22,390 bases of DNA from BS750m-G57 sp964607575 (lineage in GTDB: Bacteria > Planctomycetota > Phycisphaerae > SM23-33): NCBI GenBank assembly GCA_964607575.1, contig CAZSLS010000098.1, positions 1 through 22,390 on the forward strand, written 5' to 3'. The first letter of the stretch is position 1; the number at the start of each line of letters is the position of its first letter. Positions 1-9,000 of this stretch are shown here, in pieces. The notes beneath the pieces were generated by a model. That model made no database searches and had not been told where the DNA came from. It saw only the letters and a list, made by a program, of their open reading frames with translations. Both the position numbers and the translations under genes were made by a program.

Positions 1-36
1 ATTCTTATTCACGCAGCCATAATTATGAAAATAGCT

Positions 37-191
37 GAGACTCAGAGGCTCAGAGAACGGCAACGACAAAAGCCTTTTTTGGTTACGGCAACGGCGACAA
101 CGGCGAGAGAAACAGAGGAAGACAAAGGGAAGACAAAACAAAAGTTTCTGTCTTTCGCCGTTCTCTGTCTCTCTGGGAGCCTCTGAGTCTC
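37..191. repeat. Long interrupted inverted repeat
   Basis: The left arm (37-60) is matched by the right arm (158-191). Positions 37-51 are the exact reverse complement of 177-191 (15 bases), and 52-60 that of 158-166 (9 bases). The right arm carries 10 extra bases at 167-176. The arms enclose about 97 bases of A/G-rich sequence. The right arm also repeats CTCTG at roughly 8-base steps. The rest of 1-288 shows no credible gene. It may be a folded transcript end of an upstream gene or a dispersed repeat; the window does not decide. Confidence 0.6.
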
Positions 192-251
192 TGTGTCGAA
201 ATCCAAATCGCCCGCCAGCAAGGCAAAACATCAACTTCATGCGGTTGTGGG

Positions 252-266
252 TTGACCCGCGGCGGG
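252..266 (+). promoter_or_regulatory. Small hairpin just upstream of pyrG
   Basis: GACCCG-CGG-CGGGTC forms a 6 bp perfect stem 22 bases before the pyrG ATG. A TTG in the pyrG frame follows at 271, so the hairpin would sit in the leader or in front of the alternative start. Pyrimidine genes in other bacteria are often controlled in the leader, but nothing here (no C-run, no downstream T-run) shows a specific mechanism. Confidence 0.3.
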
Positions 267-288
267 TCAGTTGCTAGAGTACGACTCC

Positions 289-2040
289 ATGAGCGATGCC
301 ATGGATTTGATGAGGTCCGTCAAGGACAGTACCGACGACACGGAATTCTACACACCACTGCCCGAGGGATACGAACTTGGGCAGACGAAATACGTGGCGG
401 TTTTCGGTACCGTCATGAGCGGTCTGGGGAAGGGGATATTCTCTTCCAGTCTCGCCAAGCTCCTCAAAGACAAAGGTTTGAAGGTCGCCCCCATCAAGCT
501 CGAGGGCTATCTCAACGTGGACTCAGGCACCCTGAATCCCTTCCGCCACGGTGAAGTGTTTGTCCTGGACGACGGGATGGAAACCGATATGGACCTGGGC
601 ACTTACGAGCGCATGCTCGACCAGGACCTTGTCGGCGCCAACTTCGCCACCAGCGGGCAGATCTTCACCGCCGTGTTGAACAAAGAGCGCGCCGGCAGCT
701 ACCTCGGACGCGACGTGCAGATGATCCCGCACGTCACCGGCGAGGTGAAGATGCGCCTGCGTGAGCTGGCGATGACGTCTGAGGCCGACGTGGTCTTCAT
801 CGAGGTCGGCGGTACCGTCGGCGATATCGAAAACGCCTTCTACATCGAGGCGCTCCGCGAGTTGAGCTACGAGGAAGGCGAGGGTTCGGTCCTGTTCGTG
901 GCGCTGACTTACGTGCTGAGCCCCCCGACTCTCGGCGAGCAGAAGTCCAAAGCCGCCCAACTCGGTATCAAGCGCCTCATGGAGTTCGGTATCCATCCGC
1001 ACCTGATAGCCTGCCGCGCCGAGGAGCGCGTTACCGACAAGGTCCGCCAGAAAATATCGATCTACACCAACGTTCCGATCTCGCGCGTCTTCAGTATGCA
1101 CGACCTGCCAAGCATCTATCTCCTGCCGCAAATAATGCGGGAAGAAGGGCTCGACAGCGAAGTGGTACAACTGCTCAATCTAGGCGGGCTGATCAACTCG
1201 GCTGAAGATGCGCGAAACGCCCAGGCATGGCACAGATTCGCCTCCAGAATCGGTAAGTTCTCCCACGAAGTCACCATTGGCGTCACGGGCAAGTACACCG
1301 CCCTCCGCGACAGCTACGCCAGCATCATCAAGGCCCTCGAGCATTCCGAAGTAGCCAATGATGCGAAGGTCAATATCGAGTGGATCGACACTACGGATCT
1401 CGAGGTTGACAGCGTGCCCGAGGTCCTGGCGAAGGTCGACGGTATTATCGTACCGGGCGGGTTCGGCGTTCGCGGGACGGCTGGCAAGATCACATGCGTA
1501 AAATACGCACGCGAAAATATGCTGCCGTATCTTGGTATCTGTCTGGGTTTCCAGATGGCGGTGATCGAGTACGCCCGAAATGTCTGCGGCCTGGCAGATG
1601 CCGACAGCACCGAAATCGATCCGGACACCAAAACGCCCGTGATAAGCATACTGCCCGAGCAGAAGGAAATCGAGGGGCTCGGCGGGAACATGCGCCTCGG
1701 CGGACAGGACGTCGTGATCACGCCGGGTACCCTGGCGGCGGAACTGTTCGACGGGGCCCGGCACATCCGTCAACGCTTCCGACACCGATTCGAAGTCGAC
1801 CCGGACTACATCGAGCAACTCGAAGCCGGCGGACTGATCTTCTCGGGAAGGCACGGTGAGCACGAGATAATGCAGATTCTCGAACTGCCCCGCGACGTCC
1901 ACCCGTACTTCCTGGCCGCACAGTTCCACCCCGAACTCACCAGCCGCCCACTACGCCCCCAACCAATGTTCAAGGGTCTGGTGCAAGCGGCGATAGAAAG
2001 AAAGCAGAGCGATCAGTTATCAGTAACCAGTAACCAGTAA
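289..2040 (+). CDS. pyrG: CTP synthase (glutamine-hydrolysing), divergent
   Basis: This cytosolic enzyme makes CTP from UTP, ATP and glutamine-derived ammonia. The protein is 583 residues from ATG 289; a TTG at 271 in the same frame would add six. The synthetase half has the P-loop SGLGKG (Lys48), the metal ligands Asp102 (TDMDLG) and Glu172 (EVGGTVGDIE), and a linker to a class I glutamine amidotransferase with GGFGVRG, nucleophile Cys418 (GICLGFQ), and His547/Glu549 (FHPEL). About 32 residues precede the usual start of the family. Two normally near-invariant stretches differ. E. coli KTKPTQ (187-192, UTP triphosphate site) reads KSKAAQ at 219-224, and KLDPYINVD reads KLEGYLNVD. The last eight residues are encoded by a heptad repeat array that also contains the stop codon. 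The Shine-Dalgarno is weak (AGAG). Identity as CTP synthase is secure; altered kinetics is inference. Confidence 0.95.
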   Translation: MSDAMDLMRSVKDSTDDTEFYTPLPEGYELGQTKYVAVFGTVMSGLGKGIFSSSLAKLLKDKGLKVAPIKLEGYLNVDSGTLNPFRHGEVFVLDDGMETDMDLGTYERMLDQDLVGANFATSGQIFTAVLNKERAGSYLGRDVQMIPHVTGEVKMRLRELAMTSEADVVFIEVGGTVGDIENAFYIEALRELSYEEGEGSVLFVALTYVLSPPTLGEQKSKAAQLGIKRLMEFGIHPHLIACRAEERVTDKVRQKISIYTNVPISRVFSMHDLPSIYLLPQIMREEGLDSEVVQLLNLGGLINSAEDARNAQAWHRFASRIGKFSHEVTIGVTGKYTALRDSYASIIKALEHSEVANDAKVNIEWIDTTDLEVDSVPEVLAKVDGIIVPGGFGVRGTAGKITCVKYARENMLPYLGICLGFQMAVIEYARNVCGLADADSTEIDPDTKTPVISILPEQKEIEGLGGNMRLGGQDVVITPGTLAAELFDGARHIRQRFRHRFEVDPDYIEQLEAGGLIFSGRHGEHEIMQILELPRDVHPYFLAAQFHPELTSRPLRPQPMFKGLVQAAIERKQSDQLSVTSNQ

Positions 2041-2045
2041 TCAGG
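2014..2045. repeat. Heptad repeat array overlapping pyrG 3' end
   Basis: Four 7-base units, CAGTTAT, CAGTAAC, CAGTAAC and CAGTAAT, are followed by CAGG. The array runs through the last codons of pyrG, and the TAA stop at 2038-2040 lies in the fourth unit. It belongs to the same 7-base family seen in many other gaps of this window. Confidence 0.8.
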
Positions 2046-2080
2046 TAAGCGCACCGGCGCCGCTTCAACCGCTTGCTCGT

Positions 2081-2095
2081 GCTTCGTAGCGAAGC
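2081..2095 (+). terminator. Hairpin downstream of pyrG, possible terminator
   Basis: GCTTCG-TAG-CGAAGC gives a 6 bp perfect stem 40 bases after the pyrG stop, overlapping a second small stem (CTACT/AGTAG, 2095-2120). No T-run follows, so intrinsic termination is uncertain. The remainder of 2041-2172 holds a short degenerate heptad pair at 2137-2150 and the leader of the next gene. Confidence 0.3.
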
Positions 2096-2172
2096 TACTT
2101 CGCAGAGTAGTACGGTTTAGCACGCCGTTAGTCGCAAGCTGACAGCTAATAACAAACAAAGGATTTGTACTC

Positions 2173-2691
2173 ATGACAGACGAACAGAAAGCAGACGCCA
2201 CAAACCCCGAAGAAGAGCCCAAAATCATCGTCGACGATGACTGGAAACAGCAGGCACAGGCCGAGAAAGAGAAACTCGCCGAGCAGGCCAAGACCGACGA
2301 GACCCCGCCGGGCGACCCCGAAGCCCAGCCCGCCGACCAGCAGGCCCCCGGCCAGGGGCCAGAAGGGCAAGAGCGTCAACTGCCTCCGGCAAGTTTCACC
2401 ACGCTTGTCAGTTCGCTAGCCACTCAGGCGATGATGGCGCTGGGGGGATTCAAGGACCCCAACAGCGACAAGGTCATGGTCGACCTCGAATTGGCCAAGC
2501 ACCACATCGATACGCTTAAGGTCCTCGAAGAGAAGACAAAGGGCAATATCGACGACGAGGAGAAGAAGCTCCTGGAAGAGGCCTCCTACCAGATCCAGAT
2601 GATGTTCGTACAAATGGTGCAGCACATCTCCGGTCAGCAGCAAGGCCAGCAAGCCCCCGGACAACCCCCCGCCGCCGGACCGCCTGTGTGA
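2173..2691 (+). CDS. DUF1844 family protein
   Basis: A 172-residue protein of unknown function. The N-terminal 70 residues are charged and Pro/Gln-rich, probably disordered. The conserved DUF1844 core spans about 74-150: an LPPASF(T)xLVSSLATQAM-like start, then G-x-x-x-D-P-N, a VDLELAKHHIDTL helix and an EEKTKGN-x-x-x-EE-LL segment typical of the family. The C-terminal tail is Gln/Gly/Pro-rich. It is soluble, with no signal peptide or membrane segment. The start is well placed behind AAAGGA (2158-2163). It lies 132 bases after pyrG in the same direction, with a hairpin and repeats between, so co-transcription is possible but not shown. The family is widespread in Planctomycetota and other deep-branching phyla, and no biochemical role is established. 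Confidence 0.9.
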   Translation: MTDEQKADATNPEEEPKIIVDDDWKQQAQAEKEKLAEQAKTDETPPGDPEAQPADQQAPGQGPEGQERQLPPASFTTLVSSLATQAMMALGGFKDPNSDKVMVDLELAKHHIDTLKVLEEKTKGNIDDEEKKLLEEASYQIQMMFVQMVQHISGQQQGQQAPGQPPAAGPPV

Positions 2692-2715
2692 ACGGTGAGC
2701 ATGTGAACGGGTGAT

Positions 2716-2747
2716 CTCGTCGCAGAATGCGGCGGGCTTTGTCCTTG
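2716..2747 (+). repeat. Dispersed hairpin element, copy 1 (possible terminator)
   Basis: CGTCGCA-GAA-TGCGGCG (2718-2734) folds into a 7 bp stem with one G-U pair, followed by a T-rich stretch GGCTTTGTCCTTGT. It lies 27 bases after the DUF1844 stop, where a terminator would be expected. A second copy with 26 of 32 identical bases lies on the opposite strand at 17414-17446. Confidence 0.5.
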
Positions 2748-2847
2748 TACTGCTAACGTTGTTGTTTTGCACTTGTCGCCGCCGTCCCTCCGATTAGCGG
2801 CCTACGGCACGTCGGCCATATTCCCGCCTCCGGCGGGACGCCATCCG

Positions 2848-2891
2848 CCAGTTGCCGTCGCCAGTTGCCAGTTGCCAGTCACCAGTTGCCA
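2848..2891. repeat. Heptad repeat array (CCAGTTG type)
   Basis: The units are CCAGTTG, CCGTCG (6 bases), CCAGTTG, CCAGTTG, CCAGTCA and CCAGTTG, then CCA. It fills part of the 2692-3013 gap, which otherwise holds small G+C-rich palindromes (CCCGCC-TCC-GGCGGG near 2823-2837) and no credible gene. Confidence 0.8.
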
Positions 2892-2910
2892 CGTCTTTAC
2901 GAAAAGTCCT

Positions 2911-2937
2911 TTGAGATATGGGGATGTGTGGTATACT
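2911..2937 (+). promoter_or_regulatory. Probable promoter of the giant protein gene
   Basis: TATACT at 2932-2937 is preceded by TTGAGA at 2911-2916 with a 15-base spacer (or TTTGAG with 16). It predicts a start of transcription near 2944 and a leader of about 70 bases. It lies directly after the 2848-2891 repeat array. Confidence 0.45.
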
Positions 2938-3013
2938 GTAGATTCTCTTCGAGAGGGCCAGGAGTGGTGTTCTCCCTTCCCGGTTTGGATGCATCGTCTC
3001 GCGAGTGAGGTAG

Positions 3014-6000
3014 ATGGGTCTTATGGGCAAGATAATAGATGAATCCGGCCACATGCCGATCTTCGAGGCCCTGGAACCGCGCCTGCTGCTGGATGGCACG
3101 ATTGCGGGTCAACTGTGGAACGATTTTGACGCTGACGGGGTCAATGACGCCAGCGAATCGGGCCTGAACGACTGGATTATCGAGCTTACCGATCTGGCGG
3201 ACGGCGCCACGACGACAACCGCTACGGCAGACGGGGGCCTGTATTCCTTCGACGCTCTCCCGCCCGGCAACTACGAAGTACGCCAGATCGACCAGTCTGG
3301 ATGGGTTCGGATTCACCCGACCGGGCCATCATACCATGCCATCGAACTGATTGACGATGCGTTGGGTATTGATTTCGGTAACGTTCAACCGGGTTCGATT
3401 TCCGGTGTGAAGTTCGATGACCTCGATGGCGACGGTGTCAAAGATGCGGGCGAACCTGGCCTGAACGGCTGGACTATCGAACTGGTGGACAGTTCAAGCG
3501 GTCTGGTTATCAATACGGCCGTTACCGCCACCGACGCCGTAGACGGTGAGTATGTATTTACTGACGTGATACCCGGCGACTACGAGGTTCGCGAGATCGC
3601 CCAGGCTGGATGGGTGCAGACCTTTCCTGCAACATCGACGTACTCTCTGACTCTGTCCGGGGGTGATGACTTGGCGGACAGGGATTTCGGCAATACAAGG
3701 CCGGCCTCGGTTTCCGGTCAGAAATTCGATGACTTCAATGCCAACGGCCTGCGAGACCCCGGCGAACCGGGGCTGGACGGCTGTACTATCGAACTCGTCG
3801 ATGCCACGACGGGCCTGGTCGTGGACACGGCAGTGACGACCAGTATCGATCTCGATGAGTCCGGCGATATTGACCCCGAGTCCGAATCGGGACTGTATTC
3901 GTTTACGGTGCTGAATCCCGTTCCAGTACCGGTCGAATCGTACACGTCGACCATTGACAACATTCTCGGAACCGGATTCTACCGCGGTCACGCCAAGTGG
4001 CTGTCAACCGGGTCGGTGGACGATGCGTACAACGGCACCGCTCACCGCTATAGGGGCACGTTGTACAATGCCTGGTGGGTATTTGAGGACCTGCCCGCAG
4101 GGTCGTATCAAGTATGGACCTCGTGGGGCACGCCGACCTTGCCTGCATGGTCTGATGTTCCCTACGTGGTTTATGAGGGCGGTACAGTAGTATCAGGCAA
4201 ATACCAGGCGGGTACCTCGAAAGGTACGTTCGTCGCAGATCAAACCGAGCTACCGACCGACCTGCAGGCCGATGGAGTATGGTGGAAGAGCCTGGGCACC
4301 CATGTAGTCGAGAGGAGATTGGCGGTCGAAATCCATGGGCCCCAAGGCGTTCCCTCCGGTCTTCCCGTCGACGAGATACCGTTTGCATTTGCAGATGCGG
4401 TCCATATTGAAGGAGTTCTGCTTAACTACATCATTCGCGAGGTCAACCAGCCGGGATGGGTGCAGTCTTTTCCCGCAGGTCAACGCTATGGAGTCGGTTT
4501 AGAGTATGGCCAGTCCATCCCGGGAAAGGACTTCGGTAACTATCAACTAGCGTCGATTTCCGGGCAGAAGTTCGAAGACCTCGACGGCGACGGTGTGAAG
4601 GACACCGGCGAGTTGGGCCTCGACGGCTGGACTATCGAATTGGTTGACCCTGCAACCGGCGATGTAATCGAAACACAGGTTACGGCTAGTCTGGACGTTG
4701 ACGAGAGCGGGGCGATTGATCCGGAAACGGAAATGGGCTTGTACTCGTTTGAAGACCTCATTCCCGGTGATTACGAACTGCGGGAAGTACTCCAGGACGG
4801 TTGGGCACAGACATATCCTGGGGCCGGCCCCTATTCGCCGACGCTGATCAGTGGCGAAGCGATAACGGACAAGGACTTCGGTAATGCCTGGGTCGGTTCG
4901 ATCAGCGGTCAGAAGTTCGAGGACCTCAATGGTGACGGTATCAAGGATACCGACGAGTTGGGCTTGGACGGATGGACTATCGAGTTAGTCGATGCGGATA
5001 CCGCGGTGGTGCTTGACTCGCAACTCACCAGCGGAGGAGGGTTGTACTCCTTTGTGGACCTGGTGATTGGGAACTACGAGGTACGTGAGGTTCAGAAGAT
5101 CGGATGGGTACAGACCTTGCCAGCCACATCCATCTATACCACATCGCTGGCGTATGGCCAGCACGTCACGGACAAGGACTTTGGCAACCAGCCACTTTCG
5201 GGCGCCATTTCCGGTCGGAAGTTCGAGGATGTGAATGCCAACTCTGTGCGCGACGCCGGGGAACCGGGCCTTGATGGCTGGACGATCGAACTTGTCGATC
5301 CTTCAAGCGGTCTCGTGATTGACACGCGAGTGACCTTTGGCGGTGGGACGTATTCGTTTGGCGAACTGATGTACGGAAGTTACATCGTGCGAGAGATTGT
5401 GCGGAATGGTTGGATACCCTCCATGCCGGATCCCTCCGGCCACACCGTGGATATTTCTCCCGGCGAGACGCTGGACGATGTGCATTTTGGCAACTATCGG
5501 GCCGTTTCGATTTTCGGCCAGAAGTTCGAGGATCTCGACGGCAATGGTATCAGGGACATCGGCGAAGCCGTTCTGGACGGATGGGTCATTGAACTGGTCG
5601 ATCCTGCGACCGGCAACGTGATTGCCGCCCGAACAACCGCCGGTGGCGGGTTCTACTCGTTTTCGGGCCTCACGCCAGGTGATTACGAACTGCGGGAAGT
5701 ACTTCAGGACGGATGGGTGCAAACGTGTCCGGACCCGGGGGTCTATTCGGTATCTCTGATGAGTGGCGATGTGGCTGCGGATAAGGACTTCGGGAACTTC
5801 CCGGAGGGCGGGAACAGAGCGCCCACTGGGATATTGCTCACTGGAGACTCCGTTCCCGAGAATGCACCCAACATCACAGTTATCGGGACGGTAACCGGCG
5901 TTGATCCGGATGGAGATACCTTAACGTTCACCCTGACCGACAACGCCGGTGGACGCTTCGGGCTCGTCGGGAGTGTTCTGGTCGTTGCCGATGGTAGCAT

Positions 6001-9000
6001 GCTGGACTACGAGTCGGCGACCAGTCATGACGTGACGGTCGAGGCAAGCGACGGTGAATTCACTCGCAGCGAGGTGTTCACGATCAACATTTTGAACGTC
6101 AACGAGTTTCCTCCGACCGATATCTCGCTCAGCAGCACAGTTGTCTCAGAGCACTCGCCCAACGGTACGCTGGTCGGTACTTTGAGCGGTAGTGATTTGG
6201 ATGAAGGAGCTTTGGTATTCAGCCTGACTGACGATGCGGGCGGGCGTTTTGCCGTCAGCGGCACGGAACTTGAGATTGCGAACGGTACTCTTCTGGACTA
6301 CGAGACGGCCACGAGCCACGTTGTGACGATCCAGGCTAGCGACGGGGAGTACACGCACACTGAGACATTCACGATCAACGTGACGGATGTCAATGAATCA
6401 CCAACAGACATCTCTCTGAGTAGCGATTCGGTTCTCGAGAACGCACCCAATGGTATCGTGATTGGCACATTGAGCGGCCTCGATCCGGAAGGCAACGCGC
6501 TGACGTTCAGCCTTCAGGACGATGCCGGCGGAAGGTTCAAAATCGAGGGAGCGCTCTTGATGGTCGCCGATGGCAGCCTGCTGGACTATGACGTGGCTAC
6601 GAGTCATGACTTGGTTGTGGGAGCATACGACGGGGAGTTTTCTTACGGCGAGACGCTCACCATCTATGTGATGGACTGGAATGAAGCACCCACGGATATT
6701 TCGCTCACCGGCGATTCGGTTGAGGAGAGCGCACCCAACGTGACCATCATCGGGACTTTCAGTGGAGTTGATCCTGACGGTGACACCTTGACGTTCAGTC
6801 TAACCGACAATGCCGACCGACGATTTGGTCTCGTCGGGAATGTCCTTGTCGTTGCAGATGGCAGCATGCTGGACTACGAGTCGGCGACCACCCATGATGT
6901 GACTGTACAGACGAGTGACGGAAACCTGACTTACAGCGAAACATTCGCTATCCACGTCACGAATATCGACGACGATCCGCACCCGACGCTTCAGATCAAC
7001 GACGTCTCTCTGACCGAGGGCGACAGCGGGACGAAGAATTTCAACTTCACAGTCACACTTTCGGCATTCAGTAGCGATACGGTTAGCGTGAACTACGAAA
7101 CGGTGAACGATACAGCCACAGCCGCAGCTGACTACGTAGCAGTCAGCGGGACGCTGATCTTCATTCCTGGCCAGACGGACAAGACGATCAGCATCCTAGT
7201 TACCGGTGATACCACTAGCGAAGCTAATGAGCAGTACTTCGTTTACCTGGGCGGAGCGACAAATGCGGCGATTGCCGATAGCCGGGGCGTGGGCATTATC
7301 CTGAACGACGATGGCTATGCACTGGACGTTGAACTCCGCGTCGTTGATGGTCTCCACGGCGATGATCATATGTCGGATGCTGACTTCACATCCTACAGTT
7401 CTATTCCCAACGTTAGTACCGGAAGTAGCTATTACGCTGAAGTCTGGCTCCGAGATATCAGTACGGGTCACGGAATCATAAGCGGAACAGTGGACATCAC
7501 ATATACGACCGCCTACGCGGATGTTATCGCCATCAGCAATGGCGGAGTCTACACAGCCCTGCCTTCGGGAGCGATTCATGAAACACAGGGCCTGATCGAC
7601 AATCTGGGTGGTGGAACACTCAGCACCCTGGAGGGAGTGACACAGTGGGTTCGCCTCGGCTGGGTTGAAATGCTGTCCACGGAAATGGGCGAGGTCACTT
7701 TCACGCTTGGGCACGACTTCTCGCCTATGCCGCCGGGCCTCGCCAATCCGCAGTTCGAGAACATGCAGGCCATCGAAGAGTCATTGGCGACTGTCGAGTA
7801 CGAAAGCCCGTTTGGGCGTTACCCCCTGGACACGATAGGAGAAGGCAATTCCTACAAGTCCCGGCGAGGCTACGATACGGAAGGATTTTACACCGAGTAC
7901 CTCATGGAGGACGATGAAGGCACCGGTGGGCAGTATGCGGCGATGGACTTCAACGGCTGGGTTACCACCGATGCCGGATGCCGAATCTACGACTCGGGAG
8001 TAGTCCATGTTTGGGACAATATAGAACAGGAGTCTGCGGGCTCCGTTCCTGATTGGTCGGGGGCTTACGGCGGCTATCCTACCGGAATCAATACGTGTGG
8101 CAACCAGAACGACCTCCTCTACAAGGGCCAGGGCTTGTTCGATGGCGACGCCGAACTCCGAAATCATCGAGGCGAGGACTGGCAGCTTCTCGACTGGGGT
8201 GTGGGCGCGATGGATTGGGGCGTAATCAACTGGACCGGCACACCAGTTGCTGTGACGGTGGATCCGGCTCCGTTCGAGGTCGCCGGCCGCCATATCTTCT
8301 ATAACAACTCGGCGATGGACGGTAGCAATCCTGCGGCCGGCCCTCCCGATGATGATGCTATCGACCCGAGCAAGCAGGCGCTTCTGCCGGGGCAGACGGT
8401 TACGTCTGCCAACTACACCAGCTACTCGCGCGGTATCAACGGCATCATGGTGGATATCGGCGATCTGCCGGGTACACCGACGGCTGGGGATTTTGGCATC
8501 AGGGTCAACGAAGCGACCGACCCGGACACGTGGTCCGCCGGTCCGGCGCCAAACGTCAGTGTCCGGCCGGATGCGGGTGTTGGCGGATCCGATCGCGTGA
8601 CGTTGATCTGGGCTGATGGGGCGATTCTCAATCAGTGGGTCGAGGTGACTGTACTGTCGGATGCGAATGGCGGTGGGCTGGGTTTGGCCCAGGATGATGT
8701 GTTCTACTTTGCCAATCTCGTCGGCGACTGCGATGGCGATGGTCAGGTTGGGGGCAGTGACTACGGGATACTCGTCGGCGAGTTCGGACAGCGCGGCGGG
8801 GTCGCTGCGCTGGCGGCTGACCTGAATGGTGATTGTCGAGTCGATCTGACCGATTTCGCGATCATGCGAGGCAGCTTCGGCAATTCCGTGTTGGTGCCGA
8901 CCATCCCGGCGGACCCTGCCGATCAGACCATTCGTTTCGCCGTCATTGGCGATTACGGCAGCGGTTCGATCGACGAAGCCGATGTCGCCGATCTGGTTAC

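Noticed and set aside
2939..3000. Third copy of the structured element in the giant gene leader
   Set aside because: It shares TATACT and a TTCTCCCTTCC stretch with units A and B, but the strong stem and the other landmarks are missing.
2767..3042. 91-residue open frame before the giant gene
   Set aside because: It runs through the heptad array, the promoter and the giant gene start, and has no recognisable protein features.
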